Source of the DNA: Solicoccozyma terricola
Lineage: Eukaryota; Basidiomycota; Tremellomycetes; Filobasidiales; Piskurozymaceae
Assembly: GCA_001600875.1 (NCBI GenBank)
Contig: BCLD01000012.1
Location: forward strand, 174,978-238,977
Reading direction: 5' to 3'
Length of the DNA stretch: 64,000 bases
Shown here: in pieces, positions 39,689 through 50,619 of the stretch
Layout of the letters: every line of letters starts with the position of its first letter
Position numbering within the stretch: position 1 is the stretch's first letter
Notes under the pieces: generated by a model
Database searches by the model: none
The model's input: the letters and a program-made list of their open reading frames with translations, nothing else
What the model was told of the DNA's origin: nothing
Program-made: the position numbers and the translations under genes

Positions 39689-42433
39689 TCACTCTCCCCA
39701 ACTCGCAGCCTCATTCAACGGGAATTTCCCAACATCGATAAACGATTGTAAGAATAATCTTAAACTCGCTTTACCAGCCACATTCTCCTTTGACATCTTC
39801 CCCTCCCCCTCCCCCTTCTCACCACCACCAACACCACCACCTCCTCCTCCTCCTCCTCCCACCACCCCCAATCCTTCTTGCCAAATCGCAACAATGATTT
39901 TCCCAACTTGTCGAACACCATACGCATCGACGAGTTGTTGTCCCATCGTTTCCAGCGCGACTCGAATGAAATCAGGTACAGGTCGAAGACCAGATAAACT
40001 AGGTCGTAATATCCCTGCAAGCCATGACCAACAAGCTGGGATACGGAATGGTGATGGGATTAGGTTATCAAGTTGAGTAGATGTTGTAGGTGGAGATGGT
40101 ATGGTAGGTATCACCGTTTCCAATGAGACTGAACATGTTGCAAAGTAGAGGGTTAAGATACCGGACATTCGAGAAGCATATTGTACGTCCGTTTCAGCAG
40201 GAGATAGGTCCTTGTGACCGACGGATTTCATATATTCGGCATCGGATTGTCCCTGGGGGGGGGGGGGGGGGGGGGGGGGGGAGTGTTAGTCGAGGGGAGG
40301 GAGGGAACTGACGCCGCCGACGCCGCTGACGCCGCTGACTCCGCTAACGCCGGATTGAGTCCCTGGGGGGGGGGGGGGGAAGGGGGGGGGGAAACACGCG
40401 CCGTACCATCAGCTATCGAACACAACAGTGGACTTTTGGAGTTCGTCATCGGAACCCCGCGGACCCCCCGAAAAACCCACCTCTTGCTTCGTCGGGTAAT
40501 ACGGTACAGCCCAACAACATTTCTTGACAATTCTCGCGAACAAAACCCTTCCAAACACCGAATGTCCTCTTAACATCAACCCAACGATGATTTTCGCAAG
40601 TGGATACGCAGCTTCGGGTTTCGCGTTGATTTCCGCTTCGGCTTGTTTAATTAGTGCCTTTGCAATGTGGGAGAGGAGGTAGGCGTATTCAAGTGGTAAA
40701 GTCGGGATAGAGGTGGATGTCGGTTGTTGAGCGGTTGGTATGGTGGGTAGATGAGCACAGAGATGTTGATGGATGTTTTCAGTCTGAGACGAGGGGGGCG
40801 CGGGGATATCAGGTTTCGGTCCGTTTCCTTCCCCACCACACCGCAAAAACCACTCACTATACCCAAAATCGATTCTCTAGTATTCACCACCTGACCAATC
40901 CGAACGGTTATCGCACGCTTAACCTTATTCAGCCCCTTCTTCGCATCTTGATCCCCATTCAACCTCAATATCACACACTCCTTGACTTCTCTCATCTGCG
41001 CGACCCATTCTTCCCATTCCGCTCTTTTCGTAGTTAGACCGTCGAGTAACCCTTCTGCTAATCTCTCTTGTTCCGAGAGCTTTTGAAGACGTTCTTTGTC
41101 TGCTTGAGCTTGAACAGCCATTTCTCTAGCTTCTCTCTCTAAACGAGCTGATTCCTGCATTTCAAGCGCGTGTTTCTCCTCATTCGCTTTAGCTATTCTC
41201 TCCGCTTCTTGTCGCTTGATCAGTTCTCGTTGTTTTTCCTCTTCTGCCTTTCGTTGTATTTCCGATATCCTCTTCGATTCGATTTCTTCAGCTGATTTGA
41301 TCGAAAATTCAATCGACTACGGATTCCCAATGATTATTCAGTTATTCAATTCCCCCCTCCTAATCGACAGTGTCATCCCCCCCCCCCCACCCCCCAACGA
41401 ACTCACATCCCATAAATCCTTCCTCCGTTTCTCAAATTCCTCCGCCCTCTTACACTCCTCCGTCCTTCTTCCCACCTCCAAATCATTCAACATCTTCTGC
41501 ACCTCTTCCAGCTCCTCTTGCTCTTTCTTCGTATGTTCTTTTAACCGGGAATACGCAGCGGTGTTTAAAGATGAGATGATGGATGTATTTAAAAGAATGT
41601 TTTGATCGTGGGCTTTACGCTAAATAGGATGGGATACAATGCAAATATCAATATTCGCTATTGGAAAGGTCTCGTTTTTTGTAGATATGATAGTAGGAAA
41701 AGGAGATCCACATACCAGCGCTTCTTCTCGAGATATCATATCCCATCTATCCCATTCATCAATCTCTACCATCAATCGTGATTTTTCCTCTACTTCTTTC
41801 CCTTTCCCTTTGGAACGACTTGATGATAAGAGACCTGTTTTCTTGCTCAAAGGAGAGGGTAGTGATTTGGATTGAGAGACGTGGCGTTTGGCGGCGGGTG
41901 TGGGTGTGGGTTTGGAAGGTTGGGTGTGGGAGTGGGATGGCTTTCGACGGGGTTTGGTATGGATGATGTTGAGTGGTGAGAGTGGATCACGATTTCTGCT
42001 ATGATAGATTTTTTGTTTTTTTTCCCTAAAAAGCGTCAGTACATACTCGACATAAACACGCAGGGTATATAACAACTTACTGATCGGTAATTCGAACATT
42101 CTCCGACTCTACATCACTGGCAAGGCGTCGAACATTCAATCCATATCTTCCTGAAGACACACGTCTCTCCGTCCTACGTATCGGCTGTTCACCGACCCGC
42201 TTCCCTCTACCAGTATTCTTCAATGATTTATCATTCGGTGTCGATGATCCACCAGGTCTACCTAGGAAATCATTCAAGAAGGAGGATTCACCGAGTTCAT
42301 CTTCGTCAGAGGTTGAAGGTGAAGAATAGTTCGAGGAAGAGGAGGAGAATGAAGTGGATGCGTTGAATTGGGGATTATCCTCGTCATCTGACGAATCAAG
42401 ATGGTCTTGGAGGTCGTGGATACCGAATCTCAT
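39689..42433 (-). CDS. GLE1: GLE1, nuclear-pore mRNA export factor
   Basis: Gle1 sits on the cytoplasmic face of the nuclear pore and, with inositol hexakisphosphate, activates the DEAD-box helicase Dbp5 to release mRNA. Start MRFGIHDLQDHLDSSDDEDN. An N-terminal acidic/Ser region precedes a long coiled coil (EEFEKRRKDLWDSIEFSIKS to EKERLQKLSEQERLAEGLL region). The Gle1 fold follows: KKGLNKVKRAITVRIGQVVN, YAYLLSHIAKALIKQAEAEI, MLRGHSVFGRVLFARIVKKC, MKSVGHKDLSPAETDVQYAS, and PACWSWLAGILRPS. Near the end is a Gly tract from (TCC)n (39838-39860). It ends FPLNEAASWGE. One intron (about 40282-40480) has two poly-C 3' splice sites. It is divergent from the next gene, 213 bases between starts. Confidence 0.93.
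40255..40390. repeat. Two long poly-G runs and a 9-base GCCGCTGAC-type repeat in a GLE1 intron
   Basis: G-runs of 27 (40255-40281) and 15 (40365-40379, then a further run after one A) flank CGCCGCTGA-type units at about 40310-40345. On the GLE1 sense strand each G-run is a poly-C run ending in AG followed by GGAC(T)CAATCCG, so the two look like duplicated 3' splice sites. Confidence 0.85.
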
Positions 42434-42646
42434 GGCGGTGCGGTGGTTGTAATAGGAAATGTTCTGAGACGAAGGGAAGGGGTGTAGGTGTAGGGGGTGT
42501 GAATGTTCCCAACTGTCTGTGCGGATGACACGTCACATGTCCAACTCAACGCCTCATTCCGTCGCCACCATCCCCTCACATACCTCCCCCTCCTGGCCCT
42601 CACCATCCCTCCACAACACCCACCCACAACACGCCAACTACCCACC

Positions 42647-43574
42647 ATGTCTGACCTACCCAAGTACGAACGCATCCCGGGAATGGATCACCTCGACGTG
42701 GAACTCGGTCATGGTCATGATCACAGTGTCACTGCTGGTACTGGTGCTGGGACTTGCTCCACATCCACATCTAGACAGGCAGTGACCTCGTACTCGGTAT
42801 GTCCGTTTTCACCACCTATGCAGAAATGTACATCTAAACTGATCATCTGTTACCAACAGTTCTATCCCGTCTACCCACAACGAGGGAAAGATCAACATGT
42901 CGTTGGAATACAAGGAGCAACTCGAGATGTAAGTTAACAAGTCCCACTGTATCCGCCGATTCAGAAAGTCGAACTATAACTTGAATCTTTCTTCATCCCC
43001 TTTACCTTCGACCACATAGGAGACTATAGATCTCATCTATCGATATTTCCCACAACTCTCTTCTATCCCATCTTCACGCATCACACTCTCTGTACCCCGT
43101 TCACTCAACGTCACTATCGACGCTATGCAACCTCTTCAACCTAATCTCCCACATGGTCACAACTTGCCACATAATATCAACTTTCCTCAATCTCACGTCC
43201 TATCATTCGCTCAATCGCATACTATCACCCAATCGTATCCACCACAACGTATCACGGCTACGAATGATGGGAGTGGACAATGGGCGAAAATTAGTGATGA
43301 TGCATGGGAGGGATTGAGAGGGGATGGATTGAGGTGTGTTAGAGTTGATATAGAGGATGGACCTGGAGATAAACGAAGGAGTGAGTTTCCTGATTAAGGG
43401 AGTTGAATTTTTTTCTCAGAAGTAGGAGAAGTCGACTCTGATAAATTCGTCATTTTGGTGGGATCGATTAAAGGAAATCTCTATTATATAGCTGCGGTAT
43501 CCGCTCCGGTACTTGGAGTACTAGCGTTCGGTATCATCATGTTACTCTTGATTTCCACACTCGTGGATGGGTAG
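42647..43574 (+). CDS. Small C-terminally anchored membrane protein, unknown function
   Basis: Start MSDLPKYERIPGMDHLDVEL at 42647, then a His/Asp-rich GHGHDH. Splicing gives FYPVYPQRGKDQHVVGIQGA, then ETIDLIYRYFPQLSSIPSSR, and SLNVTIDAMQPL. The last junction (GTGAGT after DKRR, acceptor CTCAG) leads to KVGEVDSDKFVILVGSIKGN and a hydrophobic helix, AVSAPVLGVLAFGIIMLLLI, with stop at 43574. One predicted membrane span near the C-terminus suggests a tail-anchored or type II protein, with the bulk in the cytosol. No family was recognised. It pairs head-to-head with GLE1. Confidence 0.65.
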
Positions 43575-43769
43575 GAGGGGTTTTGAAAAGAGTTGGTTGG
43601 CGTGGTCGCGTGGATGGAGCACAAAGAGAGCTCGGTTATTGATTTTGTGTAAAATAAGAGAGTTGTATCCATACACGAACAGGTCATCATTCAGTTATAT
43701 ACGATATCGTTTCGGTCATAGTGTCGTCATCTGTCATTAGAAGGGGAAAAAAACAAATTCCCCAACTCT

Positions 43770-43833
43770 CCCCCCCCCCCCCCGACCTTCTTAATTCCCC
43801 ATCTCAACTATCACCTTTTGTCCCCCCCCCCCC
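43770..43833. repeat. Two poly-C runs just downstream of APC10
   Basis: C-runs of 14 (43770-43783) and 12 (43822-43833) flank pyrimidine-rich sequence immediately past the APC10 stop, between two convergent genes. They would be poly-G in the APC10 3' UTR and poly-C in the 3' UTR of the membrane-protein gene. Confidence 0.85.
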
Positions 43834-43838
43834 ACACC

Positions 43839-45397
43839 TCATCGAATCCCATCATAGATCTTAAACTCCAAACTACTATATCCACCTTCTCCACCTTCCA
43901 ACGCCTTCACCCACTTGATTTGCTCCGAATTCAAACGTTTCATTCCATTCTCATCTTCAGAAGCAGATGAAATTTCATCTGGATCATCTGGATCGATAAG
44001 TTTGGATCTATCGATTCGATGTATTCGTTTTTTGTGAGTTGGTTTGGTTTGGGAATCGTTGATAGAAATAGAAAGGTTGGTTTGTTGATTTTGATCCGTT
44101 TTGAGATTCGTTTTTGATTGTTTCGAGGTAGATGTTGGAATAGGATGTAATGGTTTTCCTTCATTCAAAGAGGGAATTGATATCGTGGATGGTTTAACCA
44201 CAGATTCAACGTGAGGTATAGTAGTAGTCGAGCTATTTATTTTTACATCCAGTGATCAATGTTAACATTCAAAGTCACCTCAGAAATGACTCAAACTCCG
44301 GTATGGTGAGTACTCACCTAGCTTGTCCAAGTACTCGTAATCCACGAACATGTGTATCTTTTCCATTCAGATGATTAGCGAGGATTACAATTCTGACGTA
44401 GTGAGCTGGCATTGGTGGGCTAAGGTTGAGTGTGGAAAAAAAAATGTCGTTACGAAAAATTATCTTAAACTCTGGCGATTGAACATTGAGATTTGAAATC
44501 AGGATCAGATCAGAGAGAATTCTTACCCGTCGATTTGTTTAGTGGGTCTTGGTGCGTCTCCTCCTGGTGGAGGTGATGCATCTTCATCTGGTACAGTTAA
44601 CGGTCTTAATGGAAATGGAAGCCATCCGTTCGGTTTATCGAGTTCTAGATGTCGGACCTGGTTGGAAAAAGTTATGAAGGAAAAAAAAAAAGAAAATAGA
44701 AAAGGAAGCGAAAGAGACGAAACGATATACGAATGTCAGGTGTGTCAACGTGGATGAAAGAAGACAATATACGATGTAAAATGGGAGGTTCTAGATCCGA
44801 AACGTACCTCTTGAAGGTCATGAACTCCTGTTCCAGCTTGTATACTGATTATACTAGGAGTATACGAATCATCATGTGGATGATCTAATTGAATATGAAC
44901 GGACTTTGTGTGTGAAAACGGGTTCAAGGGAGATAGATATGTATCAGAGAAAAGGGTAGCGGTTTGGATTGAATGTTGAGGGTCGTGTCGGGTCGGATGG
45001 GACTCACGGATACCATGACTTTACGAGGGAATGCTAGGTCGATTAAATGAGGTTGAGGACCTTCTGATCTAAACCATCCCCGGCAGCGCCCACACAAAGT
45101 AACCATCAGCATTATATCTCGTCCGCCTATCTTATAACAAAAGAATGCAAAAGGGGGGGAAAGGGAAGAAGGAAAAAAGGAATACTCACTGCCAGAACGT
45201 ATCATTATCACCGTCTCTTAGATTGTCTAATGAATAACCGTATTTGTGGGATGAGGTTGACCAACGAGCGAGTTGGGATATATCTGTGGGTGAATTGATG
45301 GGGGACGAGGAACGGGGACGGAGGATCAGTGTGGATGACAGATGTGGGGTGGGCGATGGATGGACTGACCGACTGTGGTTGATGTATCGGTTGCCAT
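43839..45397 (-). CDS. APC10: APC10/Doc1, anaphase-promoting complex subunit, with C-terminal extension
   Basis: APC10 helps the anaphase-promoting complex bind degron-bearing substrates. Exon 1 is MATDTSTTV, spliced to DISQLARWSTSSHKYGYSLD and NLRDGDNDTFWQSEGPQPHL, the DOC-domain core. The rest reads IDLAFPRKVMVSKSVHIQLD, DDSYTPSIISIQAGTGVHDL, HLELDKPNGWLPFPL and VRIVILANHLNGKDTHVRGL. A Pro/Asp-rich insert splits the PL...VRI region. After the DOC fold, where most orthologues have a short tail, about 120 residues of Ser/Thr/Lys-rich sequence follow, ending SSLEFKIYDGIR. The final Ile-Arg matches the IR tail by which APC10 docks on the APC3 TPR. It is divergent from SF3B3, about 221 bases between starts. 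Confidence 0.92.
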
Positions 45398-45617
45398 GGT
45401 AGGTGGGAGACTGTGGGTGGGATACTGGCATGAACATGTTGAACGATGGTTCCCTGTGTGTGTGTGTTGTGTTGCCCGAGTGGAGGCTGGAATGAATTGA
45501 CACGTCATTCAGCGCAACACACCCCGGGGCACGGCGAGAGGGCCCACAAGCTGGAAAGCGATTCAACACTCACCGTACCACACAACCCTTCCATCACCTA
45601 CTTCTCACTCATTCACC

Positions 45618-48600
45618 ATGGAACTTCTCAACCTCACTCTACAACCACCGACCTCCATCACTTGTTCCATCGTCGGTTCATTCTCAGGTACACCTCGTCA
45701 ACAGGAGATATGCGTTTGTCGGGGAGGTACTCGGCTTGAGATTTTGAAATTAGATGCAACCACACAAAAGTTGGAAATTGTGTTTGGTAGTGATGCATTT
45801 GGAAGTGTGAGGTGTATGGTTCCATTTAGATTGACTGGACAAGGGAAAGGTGAGCGGATGTTTCGGAATTAAAACGGTCGAAAAGGCCTTGCCCATCATA
45901 TAACTCCCCGAAAGCTGATATATATATCCTGGCTGGCGGGGAAACAAGACTATATAATCTTGTCTTCGGATTCAGGTCGATTATCAATCCTTGAATTCCT
46001 TCTCACTCCATCACCACATTTCTCTTCTCTGTATCACGAGACATATGGAAAAAGTGGAAGTAGGAGAATGGTACCAGGTCAATGGTTGGGTGTTGATCCT
46101 AGAGGAAGAAGTGTCATGGTCGGAGCGTGAGTAGATCAATCAGACTGACGCGCTAAAGTAGATTGAGTCCCATCAACGATGACGAGTCCCGCAATTTTCT
46201 AACACACTTTTCCCGCCCTTTCAACAGTCTCGAAAAAGCTAAACTTTGCTACGTACTGAACCGAAACTCTGCCGGTCAACTCTTCCCTTCTTCTCCATTA
46301 GAAGCACATAAAGCGAATGCGATAATATCGGCGTTGATCGGTGTAGATGTTGGATATGATAATCCGTTATATGCAGCTTTGGAGACTAGTTATGAGGAAG
46401 CTGATGGGGATTGGACCGGAGAGGCGTTTGAAAGAGCGGAGAAGGTGAGTTGGGCGTTGGGCGTTGGGGGGCGTTGAAGTGGGGAAATTTTTGCGGGATG
46501 TTGGGAGAAGATGAGAAGGAGACGCTGATATTGTGAAAATAAAATTTTACCATTGGCCATTTGGTCGGGGATGGGAATTCTAGATGTTGACTTTTTACGA
46601 ATTGGATCTTGGATTGAATCATGTGGTTAGGAAATGGAGTGAAGCGACTGATTCAAGAGCGAATATGCTTGTTCAAGGTATCAATCATTTCCCACTTTCT
46701 CCTGTTAACGCCAGCTGACCTGACCCCCTTTTTTCTTTGTCCTTTTCGTCATCAAATAGTACCGGGTGGTCAATCCGCAACGACAGATAAATTCGACGGA
46801 CCTTCCGGCGTACTCGTTTGCTGTGAAGATCATATCATTTGGAAACATATGGATCAAGCAGCACATCGTGTTCCAATTCCTAGACGGAGGAATCCATTGG
46901 CTGATGCGGATGCGGAACCGAGAGGGTTGATTATTGTTGCTGCTGTGATGCACAAAATGAAGGTGGGTTGGGGAATTTTATTTTTTCTCCTTGTTGTTGA
47001 GAGGGGTTGGTGATGGAACTGTCGTGGGACTAATATTGTGTTGTTCATGTGTGAAAGGGAGCTTTCTTCTTTTTATTACAATCAGAGGATGGAGATCTTT
47101 ACAAGGTCACGATAGATCACAAAGATGAAGATGTTATCGCTTTGAAGATCAAGTATTTCGACACAGTACCGGTAGCTACGAGCTTGAATATCTTGAAGAG
47201 TGGATATCTCTTCGTCGCGAGCGAGTTTGGAAACCAGTTAGTTGCGGCTTCGGAATAGTGGGAACGGGAACGTACTATTGACGCGCTTACAAAAAAACAC
47301 CCTTCACCCTTGTACAGCCACCTTTATCAATTCCAAAACCTCGGCGATAACGAAGACGACGTTGAATGGTCATCCGCCAATTACCCTAACAATGGAATGT
47401 CAGAAATATCCCTACCACCTGCTTACTTTACACCACGACCCCTTGAAAACCTGTACCAAACGGACACGCTCGAATCATTCGATCCCATCCTTGACGCCAA
47501 GACGGTAAACCTTCTCGGTATCAACTCGGACACTCCACAGATCTTTGCGGCGTGTGGAAGAGGTCCGAGGTCTACTTTCAGAATGTTGAGACATGGGTTG
47601 GAGATTGCGGAAGCGGTCAACTCCGGATTACCCGGAACACCCAATGCTGTGTGGACCGTGAAGATCAACGAGGATGGTGCGTTTGACTGTCTTGAAATCG
47701 ATCGGTTGGTTGTGTGACTGATGGGAGTAAATTCCATCCGCAGATGAATACGACTCCTACATCGTGCTCTCATTCGTCAACGGCACTCTCGTTCTTTCTA
47801 TCGGGGAAACTATCGAGGAGGTCCACGATACTGGATTCCTTTCGTCTGGACCCACCATTGCCGTGCAACAACTTGGCAAATCGGGTCTCCTCCAGGTTCA
47901 CCCTCACGGTATCCGTCATGTCCTGCCAGACAAGCGAGTCAACGAGTGGATGTGCCCTCCTGGTCGTACCATCCTTTGTGCGACCACTAACAAGCGACAG
48001 GTCGTAATCGCCCTCAGTACCGCGGAGCTCGTATACTTTGAGTTGGACCCAGAGGACGGAACACTCAGCGAATACCAGGACAGGAAGGAGTTGCCGACGA
48101 ATGCAACGTGTTTGAGCATCGCGGAGGTACCGCATGGTCGGCAGAGGACGCCGTTCTTGGTGAGTTGTTTGCTTCACAATACGACTCGGTAACTCGCACT
48201 GACTCTTAGTTCTTCAGGCCGTTGGCTGTGAGAACCAAACCGTTCACATCATCTCCCTCGACCATGAAAATACCTTCACAACACTCAGTCTGCAAGCTCT
48301 CCCGGCACCGTCATCTTCCATCTGCCTCGCAGAAATGTTCGATACCAGTATCGACAAGAACCGACCAACGATGTTCTTGAATATCGGTCTTCAGAACGGT
48401 ATCCTGCTACGAACTGTTGTTGACACGATCAATGGAGAGTTGACCGACACTCGGCAGCGGTGAGTTCCGGTCACCTCTGGCTTGCGTGAATGGAGCTGAC
48501 GTCCATCAACAGATTCCTCGGATCACAACCCGCAAAGTTGATCCGCGTAATGGTTCAGGGCTCCGCCAGCATCCTTGCACTTTCTAGTCGATCGTGGCTC

Positions 48601-50499
48601 AACTACACTTACCAGGACCGCCTCGATTTCACGCCGTTTATTTACGACACCCTCGAGCACGCTTCGTCTTTCTCGGCCGAGTTGTGTCCCGATGGCTTGA
48701 TTGGTATCGCTGGCAACACCTTGAGGTGAGTGAGGTGACAAGACAGTGATAACATATTCTGACACCTCACTGTTATCAGAATTTTCACCGTCCCCAAGTT
48801 GGGTACGAAGCTCAAGCAAGACTCCATTCCGCTTTCATATACTCCTCGACACTTTGCTTCCCACCCAACCGCTCCAATTTTCTATATCATCGAGTCGGAC
48901 CACCGCACGTATGGTGCTGGTGCGATTGAGAGGATCAAGGCGGAGAGGGTGGGTATTGGAAGGCTCAACTCGTGATGTGCCTCTGACTGATCACGTTGTT
49001 GTCGACAGTCCTCGAGTAAACCTCGCAACGATTTTTCGATCTTGGACCTACCACCAGCCGAATTCGGCCGACCCAAGGCCGAAGCTGGACAATGGGGTTC
49101 ACTCATCAGGGTGATTGACCCACTGCAGGTGAGCTCGGGTGTGAATGAGACAGTCCAGCGGGCGCTAATCTACACTTGCTACACCGCAGTCTGAGAGCTT
49201 GATGACTATCGACCTGGACGAGAACGAGGCTGCCTTCAGTGTGGCAGTTGTCAATTTTGTCGAGCGAGGTGGCGAGCCATTTTTGGTAGTCGGCACTGCC
49301 AAGGACACTGTGCTGGCTCCGCGATCATGCTCGACTGGGTTCTTGCGGGTTTATGCTATCAAGGACGAGGGTCGATCTATAGAATTATTACACAAGGTGG
49401 GTGTCATTTCTTGCATGTCTCTGGTGAATGTTGAGAGGTGTGATTGATCGTTCTCCATCATTTGTCCTTCCCTCACGTACAGACGCCTACGGACGAGGTG
49501 CCGATGTGTCTGCTTAACTTCCAGGGTCATCTGATTGCCGGAGTCGGCAAGGCGTTACGTCTCTACGAATTGGGAAGGAAACAGTTGCTGCGCAAGTGTG
49601 AAAACAACGTGAGTGCCGGCCATCTTTTCTGCCCCGGGACTCGTGTCTGAACTCGGATACCACTTTGGCAGAGCTTCCCCACCGCGATCGTCACCCTCAA
49701 CACCCAGGGATCTCGTATTATTGTCGGGGACATGCAAGAATCCATCTTCTACGTTGCCTACAAGGCCGTCCCAAGTCGACAACTGCTCATTTTCGCCGAC
49801 GATAGCCAGCCGAGATGGATTACTGCCACTACCATGGTCGACTATGAGACGGTAGCCTGCGGAGATAAGTTCGGCAACATCTTCGTGAATCGATTAGATC
49901 ACCTCGTCAGCGCGAGTGTCGATGATGATCCGACAGGAGCGGGAATTCTTCACGAGAAGGGTTTCTTGATGGGTGCAGCGCACAAGGCGGATCTGTTAGC
50001 ACACTACAATGTCGGCAGCATCGTCACTTCGTAAGTTTGGGAGCTGCTGATTTGGCACGTCAGCGTCTGACCGTCAGTTCCATACATCCAGATTATCCAA
50101 GGTTGCGCTCGTAGCAGGCGGTCGTGAGGTCCTTTGCTACACCACCCTCAGTGGAGCTGTAGGGGCCTTGATACCATTCGCGACCAAAGATGATGTGGAG
50201 TTCATGACAACCCTGGAGATGGTGAGTCCGCGATAATGCATGCTTCCATATTGCGATGACTGACTTCTCCATTGATTCCTCAGCATATGCGCTCCGAGAA
50301 CACGTCGTTGGTGGGGCGAGATCATCTCGCCTACCGAGGATACTATGCCCCAGTAAAAGCCGTCGTAGATGGCGATCTCTGTGAAAGCTACTCCTTGCTA
50401 CCGTACGCGAAGCAAGCTAGCATCGCTGGAGAACTAGATAGAACAGTGGGAGATGTGTTGAGGAAACTGGAAGGAATGCGGTCAAGCAGTGCCTTCTAA
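45618..50499 (+). CDS. SF3B3: Splicing factor 3B subunit 3 (Rse1/SAP130)
   Basis: A WD-like triple beta-propeller protein of the U2 snRNP SF3b complex, needed for branch-site recognition. Start [20 protein letters not shown]; the family block [20 protein letters not shown] and [10 protein letters not shown] follow. Further on are [54 protein letters not shown], and [20 protein letters not shown]. The middle has [20 protein letters not shown] and [12 protein letters not shown], and the C-terminal CPSF-A region ends [16 protein letters not shown]. Twelve or more introns. Length is near the usual 1,200 residues. CPSF1 and DDB1 share the fold but diverge clearly from these blocks. Confidence 0.96.
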
Positions 50500-50619
50500 A
50501 AGGGGCGTAAAAAGTCTTGCTGTTGTACCAGTAGTAATTTAATGGTAATGCCATGACAATGTGACGTTCTGTCTTTTGCTCGATGATGCCTGCCCTTGTG
50601 TCTACCCAATATAGTCCAT

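Noticed and set aside
48727..48780. Partial inverted repeat in an SF3B3 intron
   Set aside because: Arms are short (about 8-9 bases) and imperfect; not distinguishable from chance in an intron.
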